Below are positions 37,505 to 47,071 of a stretch of DNA of 61,704 nucleotides, in pieces (the first letter of the stretch is position 1; every line of letters starts with the position of its first letter). Made by a program: the position numbers and the translations under genes. The DNA lies in assembly GCA_022793795.1 (NCBI GenBank), contig JAAWDM010000057.1, positions 1 through 61,704 on the forward strand. The letters are read 5' to 3'. This DNA comes from Bacillota bacterium (GTDB taxonomy: Bacteria; Bacillota; Clostridia; Peptostreptococcales; Anaerovoracaceae). A model generated the notes under the pieces. The model was not told the origin of the DNA. It saw only the letters and a program-made list of their open reading frames with translations, and searched no databases.

Positions 37505-38926
37505 ATGAGTAAGAATGAAAAGGCGGTTTATCCCGAGCTATCCTTTGGGAAAGCAGTGGTCTGTATCGCGGCATTGATTGCTGTCTTGTTTTTAGGATTT
37601 GCAGTGATTGGCTTAGATACAAAGACGGTATTTACCTTTGCATCTGTTGTAATCGGCATTATTTTGATAGCTTATGGCTTTAAATTATCTGATATTTTTG
37701 GTTGGTTTACCGATGGCTGTAAAGGGGCGATGGATGTTATTCTAATTCTAATGAGTGTAGGATGTGTAATCGGTACATGGATCGTATCAGGTGTAGTGCC
37801 TACCATCATCTACTATGGTCTTGAACTTTTAACACCATCAGTATTCATGCTGACAGGGTTTGCCCTTTGCTGCATTGTATCCTTCTTTATCGGAAGTTCC
37901 TATTCCACTCTGGCCACTTTAGGCGTGGCTTTTATGGGTATTGGTTATGGAATGGGAATTGAGCCTGGACTGACGGCCGGTATGGTATTGTCTGGAGCCA
38001 TGTTCGGCGATAAAATGTCTCCGTTTTCAGATACCACCAACTTGGCGCCTGCTGTTTCTGGAACCAATGTATATAAGCACATCAATTCCATGATGTATAC
38101 GGTCATTCCGGCTATGATTATCACCACTGTATTGTACGCAATCTTTGGAATGAGAATCGATACTTCCGATGCGGAAATGGGCCTGGTAGATGAGATTATG
38201 AACGGCCTTGACGCAAACTTTAATATCACGCCAGCTCTGTTCATTATTCCGGTACTGACTGTTGCATTGATGCTGTTTAAACTTCCGCCGGTTATCGCCA
38301 TGTTGGGAAGCGCATTTGCGGCTATGATTATGGCCTTTATCTTCCAAAGCGGCCATTCTGATTTTAACACCATATTAGATGCACTGGCCAGCGGATACCA
38401 TTGCGAAACTGGCATAGCAGATATCGATCGTCTCTTGAATCGCGGCGGAATTATTGCTATGATGGATGTAGTAGCATGGACATTGCTTACACTGGGTATG
38501 GGCGAAATGCTCAAACAGTCAGGTATTATCAATGAGTTCCTCAAGAAGCTGCTTGCAGGTATCAAAAAACCAAGAGGACTAGTTCTGGGGACTTTGGGAT
38601 TCTCCCTGGTAACTGCATGTTTGACTGCTTCACAGTATCTGGCAATTATGCTGCCGGGTATGATGATGAAGGATTCTTATACCAAATTCAAACTTGACAA
38701 GAAAGTATTATCCAGAACTCTGGAAGATGGCGGAACCATGTTCTCTTTCTTGATTCCATGGGATACGGCAGGTATTTATACTTCAACCGTTCTGGGTGTA
38801 GCTACATTAAGTTATGCGCCATATGCCTTCCTGCTTTTGGCATGTCCACTGGTTGCAGCGTTCTACGCTTGTACTGGTTTGTTCATCTTTAAAGATGAGG
38901 GAGGCGAAGAGGAAACAGCGAAGTAG
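37505..38926 (+). CDS. NhaC-family Na+/H+ antiporter
   Basis: ATG 37505 follows TTGGAGG; an in-frame ATG at 37469 lacks a ribosome site. The protein has 473 residues with about 11-12 membrane segments and the NhaC family signature SGAMFGDKMSPFSDTTNLA near residue 165. Such proteins exchange Na+ for H+, and some relatives exchange organic anions such as malate/lactate. It is the first gene of the sigma-54 unit, followed by a CE4-fold hydrolase and an amidohydrolase. It may therefore move the substrate or product of those enzymes instead of serving general pH control. That last point is inference. Confidence 0.9.
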   Translation: MSKNEKAVYPELSFGKAVVCIAALIAVLFLGFAVIGLDTKTVFTFASVVIGIILIAYGFKLSDIFGWFTDGCKGAMDVILILMSVGCVIGTWIVSGVVPTIIYYGLELLTPSVFMLTGFALCCIVSFFIGSSYSTLATLGVAFMGIGYGMGIEPGLTAGMVLSGAMFGDKMSPFSDTTNLAPAVSGTNVYKHINSMMYTVIPAMIITTVLYAIFGMRIDTSDAEMGLVDEIMNGLDANFNITPALFIIPVLTVALMLFKLPPVIAMLGSAFAAMIMAFIFQSGHSDFNTILDALASGYHCETGIADIDRLLNRGGIIAMMDVVAWTLLTLGMGEMLKQSGIINEFLKKLLAGIKKPRGLVLGTLGFSLVTACLTASQYLAIMLPGMMMKDSYTKFKLDKKVLSRTLEDGGTMFSFLIPWDTAGIYTSTVLGVATLSYAPYAFLLLACPLVAAFYACTGLFIFKDEGGEEETAK

Positions 38927-38963
38927 ATTGCATAGAAATATTAGGTGAAAAAGGAGTAGAATT

Positions 38964-39809
38964 ATGATGCAAAAGACAGGAAAAATGAAACTTCCGGAAG
39001 GGAAAAAGATTGCGGTCAATCTGGGGTTTGACTTTGATTCCTCTTCTGTATGGATGGAGTCCTTTGGAAAAACCTCACAGGTATATGCTTCAAGAGGGGA
39101 ATACGGTGCGGTGGTAGGCGTGCCGCGGATATTGAATCTTTTGGAACAGTATGACATTAAGGCAACTTTTTTCATCCCGGGACACACGGTAGATACCTTC
39201 CCAGAGATATGCAAAGAAATTGTAAAAAGAGGTCACGAGGTAGGCCATCACGGCTATGTACATGAAGACCCCACCGACCTTTCCTATGAAGAAGAGGATG
39301 CCATTATCATAAAGGGTCTTGAGACTTTGGAAAAAATCGGTGTAAGACCTATCGGCTATAGGTCTCCTGGGTTTGACTTCAGCCCTAATACCATAGAGAT
39401 TTTAGAAAACCATGGAATTAAATATGACAGCAGTTTAATGGGAAATGACTACTACCCTTATTGCCCGAGATATTGTCATGTGAATTTTGACCGGGGAAAT
39501 ACCTTCGGCGAGCCGGCCAAGCTGGTGGAAATACCGGCATCATGGTATTTGGACGACTTTCCACATTCAGAGTTTGTTCAATATAGAACTGGTATGAAAC
39601 CCCAAAGTCAGATATTTGAAATATGGAAGGCTCACTTTGATTACGGCGTAAAACATATTGAAAACGGCCTTATGGTGGTGTGTATGCATCCTCAGGTGAT
39701 TGGACGTCCCCACAATATCACCATGTTAGAGACATTTATCAATCATGTGCTGGAAAACGACGGCTATTTTGCACCATTAGGTGTACTTTATGAAAGCGTT
39801 GTGTTTTAA
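38964..39809 (+). CDS. CE4 (NodB/polysaccharide deacetylase-fold) hydrolase
   Basis: This protein has 281 residues without a signal peptide, so it is cytoplasmic. The CE4 motifs are GFDFDSSSVW (metal and catalytic Asp), KATFFIPGHT, HEVGHHGYVHE with two His ligands, and IGYRSPGFDFSPNT. This arrangement resembles the PuuE/HpPgdA subgroup, whose members include allantoinase and cyclic-imide hydrolase, more than secreted wall deacetylases. Adjacency to an amidohydrolase supports hydrolysis of a cyclic amide or imide. The exact substrate is unknown. AAGGAG precedes ATG 38964. Confidence 0.82.
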   Translation: MMQKTGKMKLPEGKKIAVNLGFDFDSSSVWMESFGKTSQVYASRGEYGAVVGVPRILNLLEQYDIKATFFIPGHTVDTFPEICKEIVKRGHEVGHHGYVHEDPTDLSYEEEDAIIIKGLETLEKIGVRPIGYRSPGFDFSPNTIEILENHGIKYDSSLMGNDYYPYCPRYCHVNFDRGNTFGEPAKLVEIPASWYLDDFPHSEFVQYRTGMKPQSQIFEIWKAHFDYGVKHIENGLMVVCMHPQVIGRPHNITMLETFINHVLENDGYFAPLGVLYESVVF

Positions 39810-39864
39810 AAGATAAAAATAGCGGGGCTGCCTTTTGGCAGTCTCGTACTTTAAGGAGGCAGAT

Positions 39865-41460
39865 GTGGGAAAACTGTATTATAACGGAAGAATTTATACA
39901 ATGGATGATGAAAACCGCATCTATACTGCAATAGGCATAGAAAACGGAAGGATTGCCTTTTTAGGAACAGACGCGGAAGCGGCAAAGTTGGAGGCAGCGG
40001 AGAAAATTGACCTGGAAGGCGCTTGTGTGTTACCCGGTTTTATTGACTCTCATCTGCATCTGCTCAACTATGCCTTTGTAAAAAATTCTTATGGAATGTT
40101 TGAGACGGATTCCATTGCTGCGGTTATAAGAGAAGGAAAAGCGCGGATTGAAAGACTGGAAAAGGATTCTTCCTCTTGGCTCTACGGCAGGGGATGGAAC
40201 CAACAAAACTTTACTGATGAGAACAGGCTGCTCACCAAGCAGGATTTAGATCAGATATCTACGGAGCGACCGATTCTCTTTATTCGAGTGTGTGGTCATG
40301 CAGCGGCAGTCAATAGCAGAGCTCTGGATATTATTATGAAATTGCCTCAAATTGGCGATTATATGGAGCAGATCGATACTGATACGGGAATCTTGACAGA
40401 AGATTCTATTAAGCTATGCTACAATGTAATGGGAAGGCCAGGCGTAGAGCAGGTAAAAGAGATGATATTGTCAGTTCAGGAAGACTTTAACCGCTGTGGC
40501 ATTACATCGGTGGAAAGCGACGACTTCCTTTCCCTGCCAGGACGGGACGGATATACCATCATGGAGGCTTACCAGCAGCTTGATAAGGAGGGTAGGCTTG
40601 CTCTGCGAGTGCGGGAACAACCTTCTTTTATCAGTTTCCAAGACCTGAAAGGGTTTATCGATAAGGGCTATCGAACTGGACAAGGCACTGACTATTATGA
40701 GATTGGGCCTGTCAAGCTATATCAGGACGGCTCTTTAGGGGCAAAAACGGCCCTTTTGAACCAGCCTTATGAAGGGGAGATGGATTGCGGAATCATGCGG
40801 CTTACGGCAGAGGAACTGCAGGCGTGCGTGGATTATTCCTATGAACACGATATGCAGATTCTAACCCACGCCATTGGCGATAAGGCGTCGGATATGGTGT
40901 GCGACGCTTATGAAAATGCAATTCAAAAATATGGAAAAAAGCCTTTGCGGCTGGCTATCAACCATATTCAACTGGTTAGTCCGAATCTCTATGATAGAAT
41001 GAAGAAGATGGACATTTTGGCCTATATTCAGCCCGTATTTGTGGCTACTGATAAGAATACAGTAGAGGGCTTAGTAGGAAAGGAAAGGGAGGCTCTGTCC
41101 TATAGTTGGAAGACCATGCTTCAAAAAGGGCTCCATTGCTGCGGAAGTTCCGATAGCCCGGTGGAGAGTTTTTCGGTGTTAGAAGGGATTCAGATTGCAG
41201 TCACCAGGCAGGGCCTTGATGAACAAGATGCTTGCTGGCATCCTTCCGAGCGCCTTACGGCGGAGGAAGCGGTACGGCTGTTTACCATAGATAACGCTTA
41301 TGGAGCATGGGCAGAAAAGAAAAAAGGCAGCCTGGAGGTTGGAAAGCTGGCGGATATGGTCGTATTGGGAGAAGATATTTTCCAAACAGAACCTCACAAG
41401 ATTCACCAAATCCCTGTACTTAGAACCATTGTGGGCGGCAGAGAGGTTTGGAGGGCATAA
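39865..41460 (+). CDS. Amidohydrolase of the YtcJ/amidohydrolase_3 family
   Basis: GTG 39865 lies five bases after AAGGAGG; a TTG at 39835 is less likely. The protein has 531 residues in a TIM-barrel metallohydrolase layout. It shows a metal-binding His-X-His in FIDSHLHLL, a conserved LYQDGSLGAKTALL segment and His in LTHAIGDKA and NHIQLV. Catalytic Asp is in CGSSDSPVESF, and the C-terminal beta sandwich closes with KLADMVVLGED. Relatives hydrolyse N-substituted formamides and other amides. It shares the sigma-54 unit with the CE4 hydrolase, from which it is separated by 55 bases with a small hairpin (CTGCC/GGCAG). Confidence 0.88.
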   Translation: MGKLYYNGRIYTMDDENRIYTAIGIENGRIAFLGTDAEAAKLEAAEKIDLEGACVLPGFIDSHLHLLNYAFVKNSYGMFETDSIAAVIREGKARIERLEKDSSSWLYGRGWNQQNFTDENRLLTKQDLDQISTERPILFIRVCGHAAAVNSRALDIIMKLPQIGDYMEQIDTDTGILTEDSIKLCYNVMGRPGVEQVKEMILSVQEDFNRCGITSVESDDFLSLPGRDGYTIMEAYQQLDKEGRLALRVREQPSFISFQDLKGFIDKGYRTGQGTDYYEIGPVKLYQDGSLGAKTALLNQPYEGEMDCGIMRLTAEELQACVDYSYEHDMQILTHAIGDKASDMVCDAYENAIQKYGKKPLRLAINHIQLVSPNLYDRMKKMDILAYIQPVFVATDKNTVEGLVGKEREALSYSWKTMLQKGLHCCGSSDSPVESFSVLEGIQIAVTRQGLDEQDACWHPSERLTAEEAVRLFTIDNAYGAWAEKKKGSLEVGKLADMVVLGEDIFQTEPHKIHQIPVLRTIVGGREVWRA

Positions 41461-41507
41461 ATTTTCTTTGCCATGTAAAATGTTTACATGAAAACTGGAA
41501 AAAACTC

Positions 41508-41536
41508 TTGCACCTGGACAGGACTTGTGATAGAAT
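41508..41536 (+). promoter_or_regulatory. rplS promoter
   Basis: TTGCAC at 41508-41513, a 17-base spacer and TAGAAT at 41531-41536. Confidence 0.72.
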
Positions 41537-41544
41537 ATAACAGT

Positions 41545-41620
41545 TATTACGGGCGGTCCTCTGGATGCGGCGAAAGCAGTTGAAATCAGCCATCGCGCCA
41601 CGAACGTCTTGGAGGGAAGG
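41545..41620 (+). ncRNA. Putative ribosomal protein L19 leader
   Basis: The untranslated region between the rplS promoter and its ribosome site is rich in short G/C stems (GCGG, GGATGCGG, CATCGCGCC). It sits where Firmicutes carry the L19 leader used for autogenous control. The call rests on position and composition; a covariance search was not possible. Confidence 0.5.
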
Positions 41621-41631
41621 AGGATACAGAA

Positions 41632-41976
41632 ATGGATTTAATGAAGTCAATCACTCAGGAATATCTGAAGAGCGACATCCCTGCGTTTAATGTGGGAGAC
41701 ACTGTAAAGGTACACATTAAAATCAAAGAAGGAAACAGAGAGAGAATTCAGGTTTTCGAAGGATTTGTGCTGAAAAAGCAGAATGGCGGCGTAAGCGAAA
41801 CCTTCACCGTTAGAAAGATTTCTTCCGGCGTTGGTGTGGAAAAGACATTCCCATTGCACTCGCCGAAGATTGAAAAGATCGAGGTTGTAAGACGCGGCTC
41901 CGTAAGAAGAGCAAAGTTGAACTACATGCGTTCCAGAACAGGAAAAGCAGCCAAGATCAAATCAAAAGAAGTTTAA
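41632..41976 (+). CDS. rplS: 50S ribosomal protein L19
   Basis: This 114-residue protein has the invariant L19 core: [20 protein letters not shown], then [23 protein letters not shown] and the basic end [17 protein letters not shown]19 sits at the 30S-50S interface. AAGGAGG precedes the ATG. It is followed by rbgA and rnhB, the order seen in many Firmicutes. Confidence 0.97.
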   Translation: MDLMKSITQEYLKSDIPAFNVGDTVKVHIKIKEGNRERIQVFEGFVLKKQNGGVSETFTVRKISSGVGVEKTFPLHSPKIEKIEVVRRGSVRRAKLNYMRSRTGKAAKIKSKEV

Positions 41977-41984
41977 TACCAAAC

Positions 41985-42010
41985 GGGGGAATCCAAAGGG
42001 TTCCCTCTTT
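41985..42010 (+). terminator. Probable terminator or attenuator after rplS
   Basis: GGGGGAATCC pairs with GGGTTCCCTC around an AAA loop (two G-U pairs), followed by TTT. The short T run suggests partial readthrough into rbgA. Confidence 0.6.
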
Positions 42011-42048
42011 GTGTATACAAGATAAAATAGAAACAAAAGGTAAAGGGT

Positions 42049-42894
42049 ATGATTGAGAATATAAACTGGTATCCCGGCCATATGAAAAAGACCAGGGAAC
42101 TGATACAGGAAAACCTGAAGCTGGTGGATATAGTCATCGAGGTCATCGACGCACGAATTCCCATATCCAGTCGCAATCCGATTATCGATGAGTTGGTAAA
42201 GGGGAAGCAGCGGCTCATATTGCTGAACAAAAGCGATTTAGCAGACCCAAAGGCCAACGATAGATGGATAGACCATTTTAAGAAGCAGGGACATATAGCT
42301 CTGCCGGCCAACTGTATGAGTGGAGGCGGAATCGGACCGCTATATAAGACGTTAAACCGTCTACAGGCTGAAAAGAATGAGGGGCAGGTGCGGAATAAGC
42401 CGTTACGCATGATGATTGTAGGGGTGCCCAACGTGGGAAAATCTTCCCTCATCAATCGGATGACGGGTAAAAAAAGTGCAAAAACCGGAGACCGGCCAGG
42501 GGTTACCAAGGGGAAACAGTGGCTGGGACTGGAAAATGGGATGCAGCTTTTGGACACGCCGGGAATTTTGTGGCCTAAGTTTGAGGATCCCATGGTGGGA
42601 CTCAATCTGGCATTCTGCGGTTCCATCAAAGATGAAATTCTGGATATGGCCGATTTGGCCCTGGAACTGATTGGAGTCTTGGGAAGAGAATATCCAGCGC
42701 AGCTGATGGAGCGATATAAGCTGACCGAGCTTTACGATACGCCATTGGAAAACATGGAAGCCATTGCCTTAAAACGGGGATTTATTTTGCCAGGGAAGCG
42801 AATTGATTACGAGCGGTGCGCCAAGACGGTGTTGGATGAATTCCGCGGCGGAAAAATCGGCAGGATTACACTGGAAAATCTGGGAGAAATATAA
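42049..42894 (+). CDS. rbgA: Ribosome biogenesis GTPase A
   Basis: This 281-residue circularly permuted GTPase starts with the family hallmark INWYPGHMKK. G4 comes first (LLNKSDLAD), then G1 GVPNVGKSS, then G3 DTPGIL. RbgA/YlqF acts late in 50S subunit assembly in Gram-positive bacteria. It lies between rplS and rnhB as in Bacillus, with rnhB starting four bases after its stop. Confidence 0.95.
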   Translation: MIENINWYPGHMKKTRELIQENLKLVDIVIEVIDARIPISSRNPIIDELVKGKQRLILLNKSDLADPKANDRWIDHFKKQGHIALPANCMSGGGIGPLYKTLNRLQAEKNEGQVRNKPLRMMIVGVPNVGKSSLINRMTGKKSAKTGDRPGVTKGKQWLGLENGMQLLDTPGILWPKFEDPMVGLNLAFCGSIKDEILDMADLALELIGVLGREYPAQLMERYKLTELYDTPLENMEAIALKRGFILPGKRIDYERCAKTVLDEFRGGKIGRITLENLGEI

Positions 42895-42898
42895 TATA

Positions 42899-43576
42899 AT
42901 GAAAAAGGAAGAACGAGAAAGGATGCTGGCAGAAAAATTGATTACCATGCAGACCTTTGAGCGGGACCTTCGCCAGTCCGGCGCAAAATATATCGGCGGC
43001 GTGGATGAAGTGGGTCGAGGGCCGTTGGCAGGGCCGGTGGTGGCGGCCTGCGTCATTTTGCCAGAAGACTTTGACGTACTGGGTGTGGACGATTCCAAAA
43101 AGCTGTCGGAGAAGCGGAGAGAGGCTCTGTTTACACAGATTTTAGAAAAGGCCGTGGCCTATGGAATCGGACAGGCAGATAATGAACGCATCGATGAAAT
43201 CAATATTCTGCAGGCTACCAAAGTAGCTATGCGAGAGGCAGTGATGAAGGCGGAGGCCATGTTAAAGGAACGGCAGGGACGGGAAGTAGGGATTGACCAT
43301 ATTCTGTTCGACGCCATGGTAATCGACGACCTGGATATTCCGCAAACCTCCATCATCAAGGGGGACGCCAAAAGTCTGTCCATCGCCGCGGCATCCATCG
43401 TGGCCAAGGTAACCAGAGACAGGCAGATGGCAGCCTATCATGAGGAGTACCCCAATTACGGCTTTGACAGCAATAAAGGCTATGGGACAAAAGCCCATTA
43501 TGAGGGGATACAGCGATGGGGCATTACACCCATCCACAGAAAATCGTTTTTAAAAAATATTTTAAATAAAGGGTAA
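42899..43576 (+). CDS. rnhB: Ribonuclease HII
   Basis: ATG 42899 follows GGGAGA and lies just after the rbgA stop. An upstream in-frame ATG at 42803 is inside rbgA, and ATG 42923 is a further alternative. The protein has about 225 residues. The active-site segment [13 protein letters not shown] supplies the Asp-Glu pair, FDAMVIDD another acidic residue, and [12 protein letters not shown] with Asp the last. It removes ribonucleotides from RNA-DNA hybrids. The start region is unusually rich in charged residues (MKKEERERM), common in clostridial homologues. Confidence 0.94.
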   Translation: MKKEERERMLAEKLITMQTFERDLRQSGAKYIGGVDEVGRGPLAGPVVAACVILPEDFDVLGVDDSKKLSEKRREALFTQILEKAVAYGIGQADNERIDEINILQATKVAMREAVMKAEAMLKERQGREVGIDHILFDAMVIDDLDIPQTSIIKGDAKSLSIAAASIVAKVTRDRQMAAYHEEYPNYGFDSNKGYGTKAHYEGIQRWGITPIHRKSFLKNILNKG

Positions 43577-43589
43577 GGAGACGTGGGAC

Positions 43590-45293
43590 ATGGAATTTAA
43601 AAGTGACATTCAGATTGCACAGGAAGCAGTCATGACCAATATCAGTGAAATTGCAGCAGCCGGCGGCATCGATAAAAAATATATGGAGCAGTACGGCAAC
43701 TATAAGGCAAAGATCGACTATAGTCTGCTTCGCGATATGAAGGATCGCCCAGATGGGAAATTGATTTTGGTGACAGCAATTTCCCCAACACCGGCAGGAG
43801 AGGGAAAGACCACCACTTCAGTGGGACTGGCTGACGCCCTTCATAAACTGGGGAAAAATGTATTTGCAGCTTTAAGAGAACCGTCTCTGGGCCCGGTATT
43901 CGGAGTAAAGGGCGGCGCAGCAGGCGGCGGCTATGCGCAGGTGGTGCCCATGGAAGACATCAACCTCCACTTTACTGGCGATATGCACGCCATCGGTATT
44001 GCTAACAACCTGATTGCCGCTATTTTAGATAACCATATCCAGCAGGGAAATCAGTTGGGAATCGACGTGAAGAAGATTACCTGGAAACGGGTTGTGGATA
44101 TGAACGACCGCCAGCTCCGTTTCTTAGTAGACGGCCTGGGCGGCAGAGTCAACGGCGTGCCTCGGGAGGATGGTTTTGAAATCACGGTAGCCAGTGAAAT
44201 CATGGCCATTCTGTGTCTTTCCAAAGATATTATGGACTTAAAGGAGCGGGTAGCCAGCATTATCGTAGGCTACACCTATGACGACAAGCCAGTGACTGTT
44301 AGGGATTTGAAGGTAGAGGGAGCAGTTGCGGCGGTATTAAAGGATGCCCTAAAGCCGAACCTGGCACAGACCTTAGAACATACGCCGGCATTTATCCATG
44401 GCGGCCCATTTGCAAATATCGCCCATGGCTGCAATTCCATCATGGCTACCAGAATGGCTTTGAAATTGGCCGATTACGTGGTGACAGAGGCTGGTTTTGC
44501 CGCTGACCTAGGAGCGGAGAAATTCGTAGATATCAAGTGCAGAAAAGCAGGCTTAAGACCGTCTGCTGCAGTGGTAGTTGCCACTGTACGGGCTCTCAAA
44601 TATCATGGAGGCGTGGCAAAGGCTGACCTGAACAATGAAAACCTGGACGCCCTTGAAAAAGGACTGCCAAACCTGTTGCAGCATGTGGAAAATGTGACCA
44701 AGAACTTTGGGCTGCCTTGCGTGGTAGCTATCAACCGTTTCCCAACCGACACGGAAGCCGAACTGGAACTGGTAAGAGAAAAATGCAAGGAACTGGGCGT
44801 CAATGTGGCTCTGTCAGAAGTATGGGGCAAAGGCGGCGCTGGCGGCGTAGAGCTGGCAAATGAAGTGCTCAGGCTCATCGACGGCGACAGTGAAAAAGGC
44901 ATCCTTCCTGCTGAAAATCATTTCCACTTTGTCTATGAGGACGATTTATCCCTGGAACAAAAGATTCAGGCTGTAGCTACCAAGATTTACAGAGCTGACG
45001 GCGTGGAGATTACCCCGCAGGCAAAGAAGCAGCTTGCTACCATTGAAAGTCTGGGCTTTGGCAATCTGCCTGTCTGCATGGCTAAGACCCAATTCAGTTT
45101 CTCCGATAACGCCAGTCTTTTAGGCGCGCCTCGCGGATTCAAAATCACCATCCGCGACGTGAAGGTATGCGCTGGAGCTGGATTTGTAGTGGCCAAGACC
45201 GGAGATATTATGACCATGCCTGGCTTGCCGAAGGTACCGGCTGCTGAGAAGATTGACATCGACGAAAACGGCAAGATTACTGGACTATTCTAA
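43590..45293 (+). CDS. fhs: Formate-tetrahydrofolate ligase
   Basis: This 567-residue protein, of normal length for the family, has the P-loop [19 protein letters not shown]. Long conserved blocks follow, such as [19 protein letters not shown] and [12 protein letters not shown]. It joins formate to tetrahydrofolate using ATP, feeding one-carbon units into purine synthesis or working in reverse to make ATP from formyl-THF during amino acid fermentation. FolD is encoded 9 kb downstream. AAGGAG precedes the ATG. Confidence 0.97.
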   Translation: MEFKSDIQIAQEAVMTNISEIAAAGGIDKKYMEQYGNYKAKIDYSLLRDMKDRPDGKLILVTAISPTPAGEGKTTTSVGLADALHKLGKNVFAALREPSLGPVFGVKGGAAGGGYAQVVPMEDINLHFTGDMHAIGIANNLIAAILDNHIQQGNQLGIDVKKITWKRVVDMNDRQLRFLVDGLGGRVNGVPREDGFEITVASEIMAILCLSKDIMDLKERVASIIVGYTYDDKPVTVRDLKVEGAVAAVLKDALKPNLAQTLEHTPAFIHGGPFANIAHGCNSIMATRMALKLADYVVTEAGFAADLGAEKFVDIKCRKAGLRPSAAVVVATVRALKYHGGVAKADLNNENLDALEKGLPNLLQHVENVTKNFGLPCVVAINRFPTDTEAELELVREKCKELGVNVALSEVWGKGGAGGVELANEVLRLIDGDSEKGILPAENHFHFVYEDDLSLEQKIQAVATKIYRADGVEITPQAKKQLATIESLGFGNLPVCMAKTQFSFSDNASLLGAPRGFKITIRDVKVCAGAGFVVAKTGDIMTMPGLPKVPAAEKIDIDENGKITGLF

Positions 45294-45426
45294 AAGGACG
45301 AAAGCTGCCAGTGGATGCAGTGCAGCGATATGACATATATATGAAAAGCGCTATGCAAAAGGTAAACCGGTTGTATGGCGCTTGTTGCTATCAGAAAGAA
45401 AATATGCAGAAAGAGGAGATATTTTG

Positions 45427-46014
45427 ATGAGAAGAAGCCGGATGAAGGGAAAAGGAAGTTCCGCCTTGGCAATGACAGGGGTATTGCTATTGGTACTGCT
45501 GCTGATGGTGGCTGGTACAGGTTGCTCCAAAAGCCAGGAATCAGATGTCGCTGATGAAGGAGAGTTTAGAGGTTTGCAGTCCTTTGAGGCCATAACCCTA
45601 GAAGGGGATTCCTATACCCAGGATGATCTACAGGAAAAGGAGGCGACTTTAATCAATTTTTGGTCGTTGACCTGTCGCCCATGTATCGCAGAAATGCCAG
45701 AGATTGCTGAATTTGCCAAGTCTTTGCCGGATCGTGTAGAAGTGATTACCGTTTGTCTGGATGGAAGTACTGATACGGAGAAAACCCAGGCAATTTTACA
45801 AGAGGCAGGATTTACGGGAACTACATTGATAAAGGGGAATGGAGATTTGGGGACGCTGTGCATGAATATTCAGTATACGCCGACTACCGTCGTTGTGGAT
45901 GGGGCAGGAAACATCGTGGGTAAGCCAATAGTCGGCGGACAAGAGAATTTAAAGGAGGCCTATACAAAAGCAATCAACGAAGCGCTAACATCCACAGGAA
46001 AGGCGGAGTTGTAG
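45427..46014 (+). CDS. TlpA-like thioredoxin-fold protein, probably membrane-tethered
   Basis: GAGGAG six bases upstream supports ATG 45427. The 195-residue protein begins with a basic segment and a hydrophobic helix ending VAGTGCSKS, which may be a lipoprotein cleavage site although the residue at -3 is not typical. The thioredoxin fold has the redox pair in WSLTCRPCIAEMP and cis-Pro in IQYTPTTVVVD. It probably reduces or oxidises exported proteins outside the membrane. It is followed directly by a CD1871A-type protein and a NapH-like ferredoxin, which could pass electrons to it. Confidence 0.88.
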   Translation: MRRSRMKGKGSSALAMTGVLLLVLLLMVAGTGCSKSQESDVADEGEFRGLQSFEAITLEGDSYTQDDLQEKEATLINFWSLTCRPCIAEMPEIAEFAKSLPDRVEVITVCLDGSTDTEKTQAILQEAGFTGTTLIKGNGDLGTLCMNIQYTPTTVVVDGAGNIVGKPIVGGQENLKEAYTKAINEALTSTGKAEL

Positions 46015-46015
46015 T

Positions 46016-46198
46016 ATGAAGAAAGGAAGAGATACTTCTTATTCACCCATAGGCAGTCGGCGTTGGGCTCTGGCAGTGCGCTTAGGTATATTGGCGCTGG
46101 CGATGGTGTTCATCGGAATCGGTATTGCCAGACAGGAACATTTAGAAGTATTGCAAAAGGCGGTGAGGATATGTCTGGAATGTATCGGCATCGGTTAA
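46016..46198 (+). CDS. CD1871A-family small CXXC membrane protein
   Basis: This 60-residue protein has one membrane helix (ALAVRLGILALAMVFIGIGI) followed by the family ending RQEHLEVLQKAVRICLECIG with the CLEC pair. I recognise this as the CD1871A-type small protein found next to 4Fe-4S membrane proteins in Clostridia. It starts one base after the TlpA-like gene and overlaps the following gene. Its role is unknown, but the Cys pair and company suggest electron transfer. Confidence 0.8.
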   Translation: MKKGRDTSYSPIGSRRWALAVRLGILALAMVFIGIGIARQEHLEVLQKAVRICLECIGIG

Positions 46199-47016
46199 AA
46201 ATACAGGTTCTGGCAGCAGCCCTATTGAATGGGTATGTTTTGGGATTCCAAAAGGGAAAGATTTTCACAGGAAAGGCCAAAGCCTTTTGTGTACCGGTAC
46301 TCAACTGTTATTCCTGTCCTGGAGCGTTGGGCTCCTGTCCCATCGGCGCATTGCAAACGGCCCTTGGCGCTGGCCATCATGTGCCATTCTATGTGCTGGG
46401 GCTTCTCATGGTGTTTGGAATTTTGGCGGGAAGGCTGGTCTGTGGATTTTTATGCCCCTTTGGTCTGGTACAGGATTTGTTGTATAAGATTCCCATAAAA
46501 AAGAGGAAGGTGCCGGAAAAGATAGATAGAAAGGCTCGATACATCAAGTATGGGGTTCTCCTGGTCATGGCGCTGTTTCTTCCGGCCCTTATGGGAGCAA
46601 TAGACGGCATCGGCGCTCCCTATTTCTGCCAATATCTGTGTCCAGCAGGAACCCTTGAGGGCGGGCTGCCCCTGGTTGGTATGAACCCTGCGCTGCAGCA
46701 GATTATAGGAGGGCTGTTTCAGTGGAAGGTGCTGGTACTGCTGGGGATTCTGGCAGCCTCTGCGGTGATTCATAGACCTTTCTGCAGGTATCTGTGCCCG
46801 CTTGGGGCTTTTTATGGCCTGTTCAATCGGTTCAGCTTCTACCAGATGGAGGTAAGGAAAGACAAATGTATTTCCTGCAAGCGTTGCGAAGAGGTTTGTC
46901 CTATGACAGTTTCCGTGACAGAGAATATCAATAGCGGAGAGTGTATTCGGTGCGGTAGGTGCCGAACGGCTTGTCCCACTGACGCCATTATATCTAGGTT
47001 TCAGGTAAAAAAATAA
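46180..47016 (+). CDS. NapH/MauN-like 4Fe-4S membrane protein
   Basis: ATG 46180, 11 bases after GGTGAGG, is preferred; ATG 46171 is too close to that site. The gene overlaps the CD1871A gene by 19 bases in another frame. The protein of about 278 residues has four or five membrane segments with Cys motifs on their flanks (CYSCPGALGSCP, CGFLCPFG, CQYLCPAG, CRYLCPLG). It ends in a two-cluster ferredoxin domain (CISCKRCEEVCP and CIRCGRCRTACP). Such proteins move electrons across the membrane. Together with the two preceding genes it forms a likely extracytoplasmic reduction pathway. Confidence 0.88.
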   Translation: MYRHRLKIQVLAAALLNGYVLGFQKGKIFTGKAKAFCVPVLNCYSCPGALGSCPIGALQTALGAGHHVPFYVLGLLMVFGILAGRLVCGFLCPFGLVQDLLYKIPIKKRKVPEKIDRKARYIKYGVLLVMALFLPALMGAIDGIGAPYFCQYLCPAGTLEGGLPLVGMNPALQQIIGGLFQWKVLVLLGILAASAVIHRPFCRYLCPLGAFYGLFNRFSFYQMEVRKDKCISCKRCEEVCPMTVSVTENINSGECIRCGRCRTACPTDAIISRFQVKK

Positions 47017-47017
47017 G

Positions 47018-47062
47018 AAATTGGGTCTCTTCTGTTATATACGAGAAAAGACCCAATTTTTT
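47018..47062. terminator. Bidirectional terminator after the redox cluster
   Basis: AAATTGGGTCT pairs with AGACCCAATTT, with a TCT/AGA extension inside, flanked by A runs on the left and T runs on the right. It serves both the redox cluster and the convergent dehydrogenase gene. Confidence 0.9.
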
Positions 47063-47071
47063 AATAAATCA

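Noticed and set aside
42803-42898. N-terminal extension of RNase HII from ATG 42803
   Set aside because: It lies inside rbgA, lacks a ribosome site and would add residues not typical of the family.
45330-45400. Terminator between fhs and the TlpA-like gene
   Set aside because: AAGCGC and GCGCTT can pair, but the loop is long and no T run follows.
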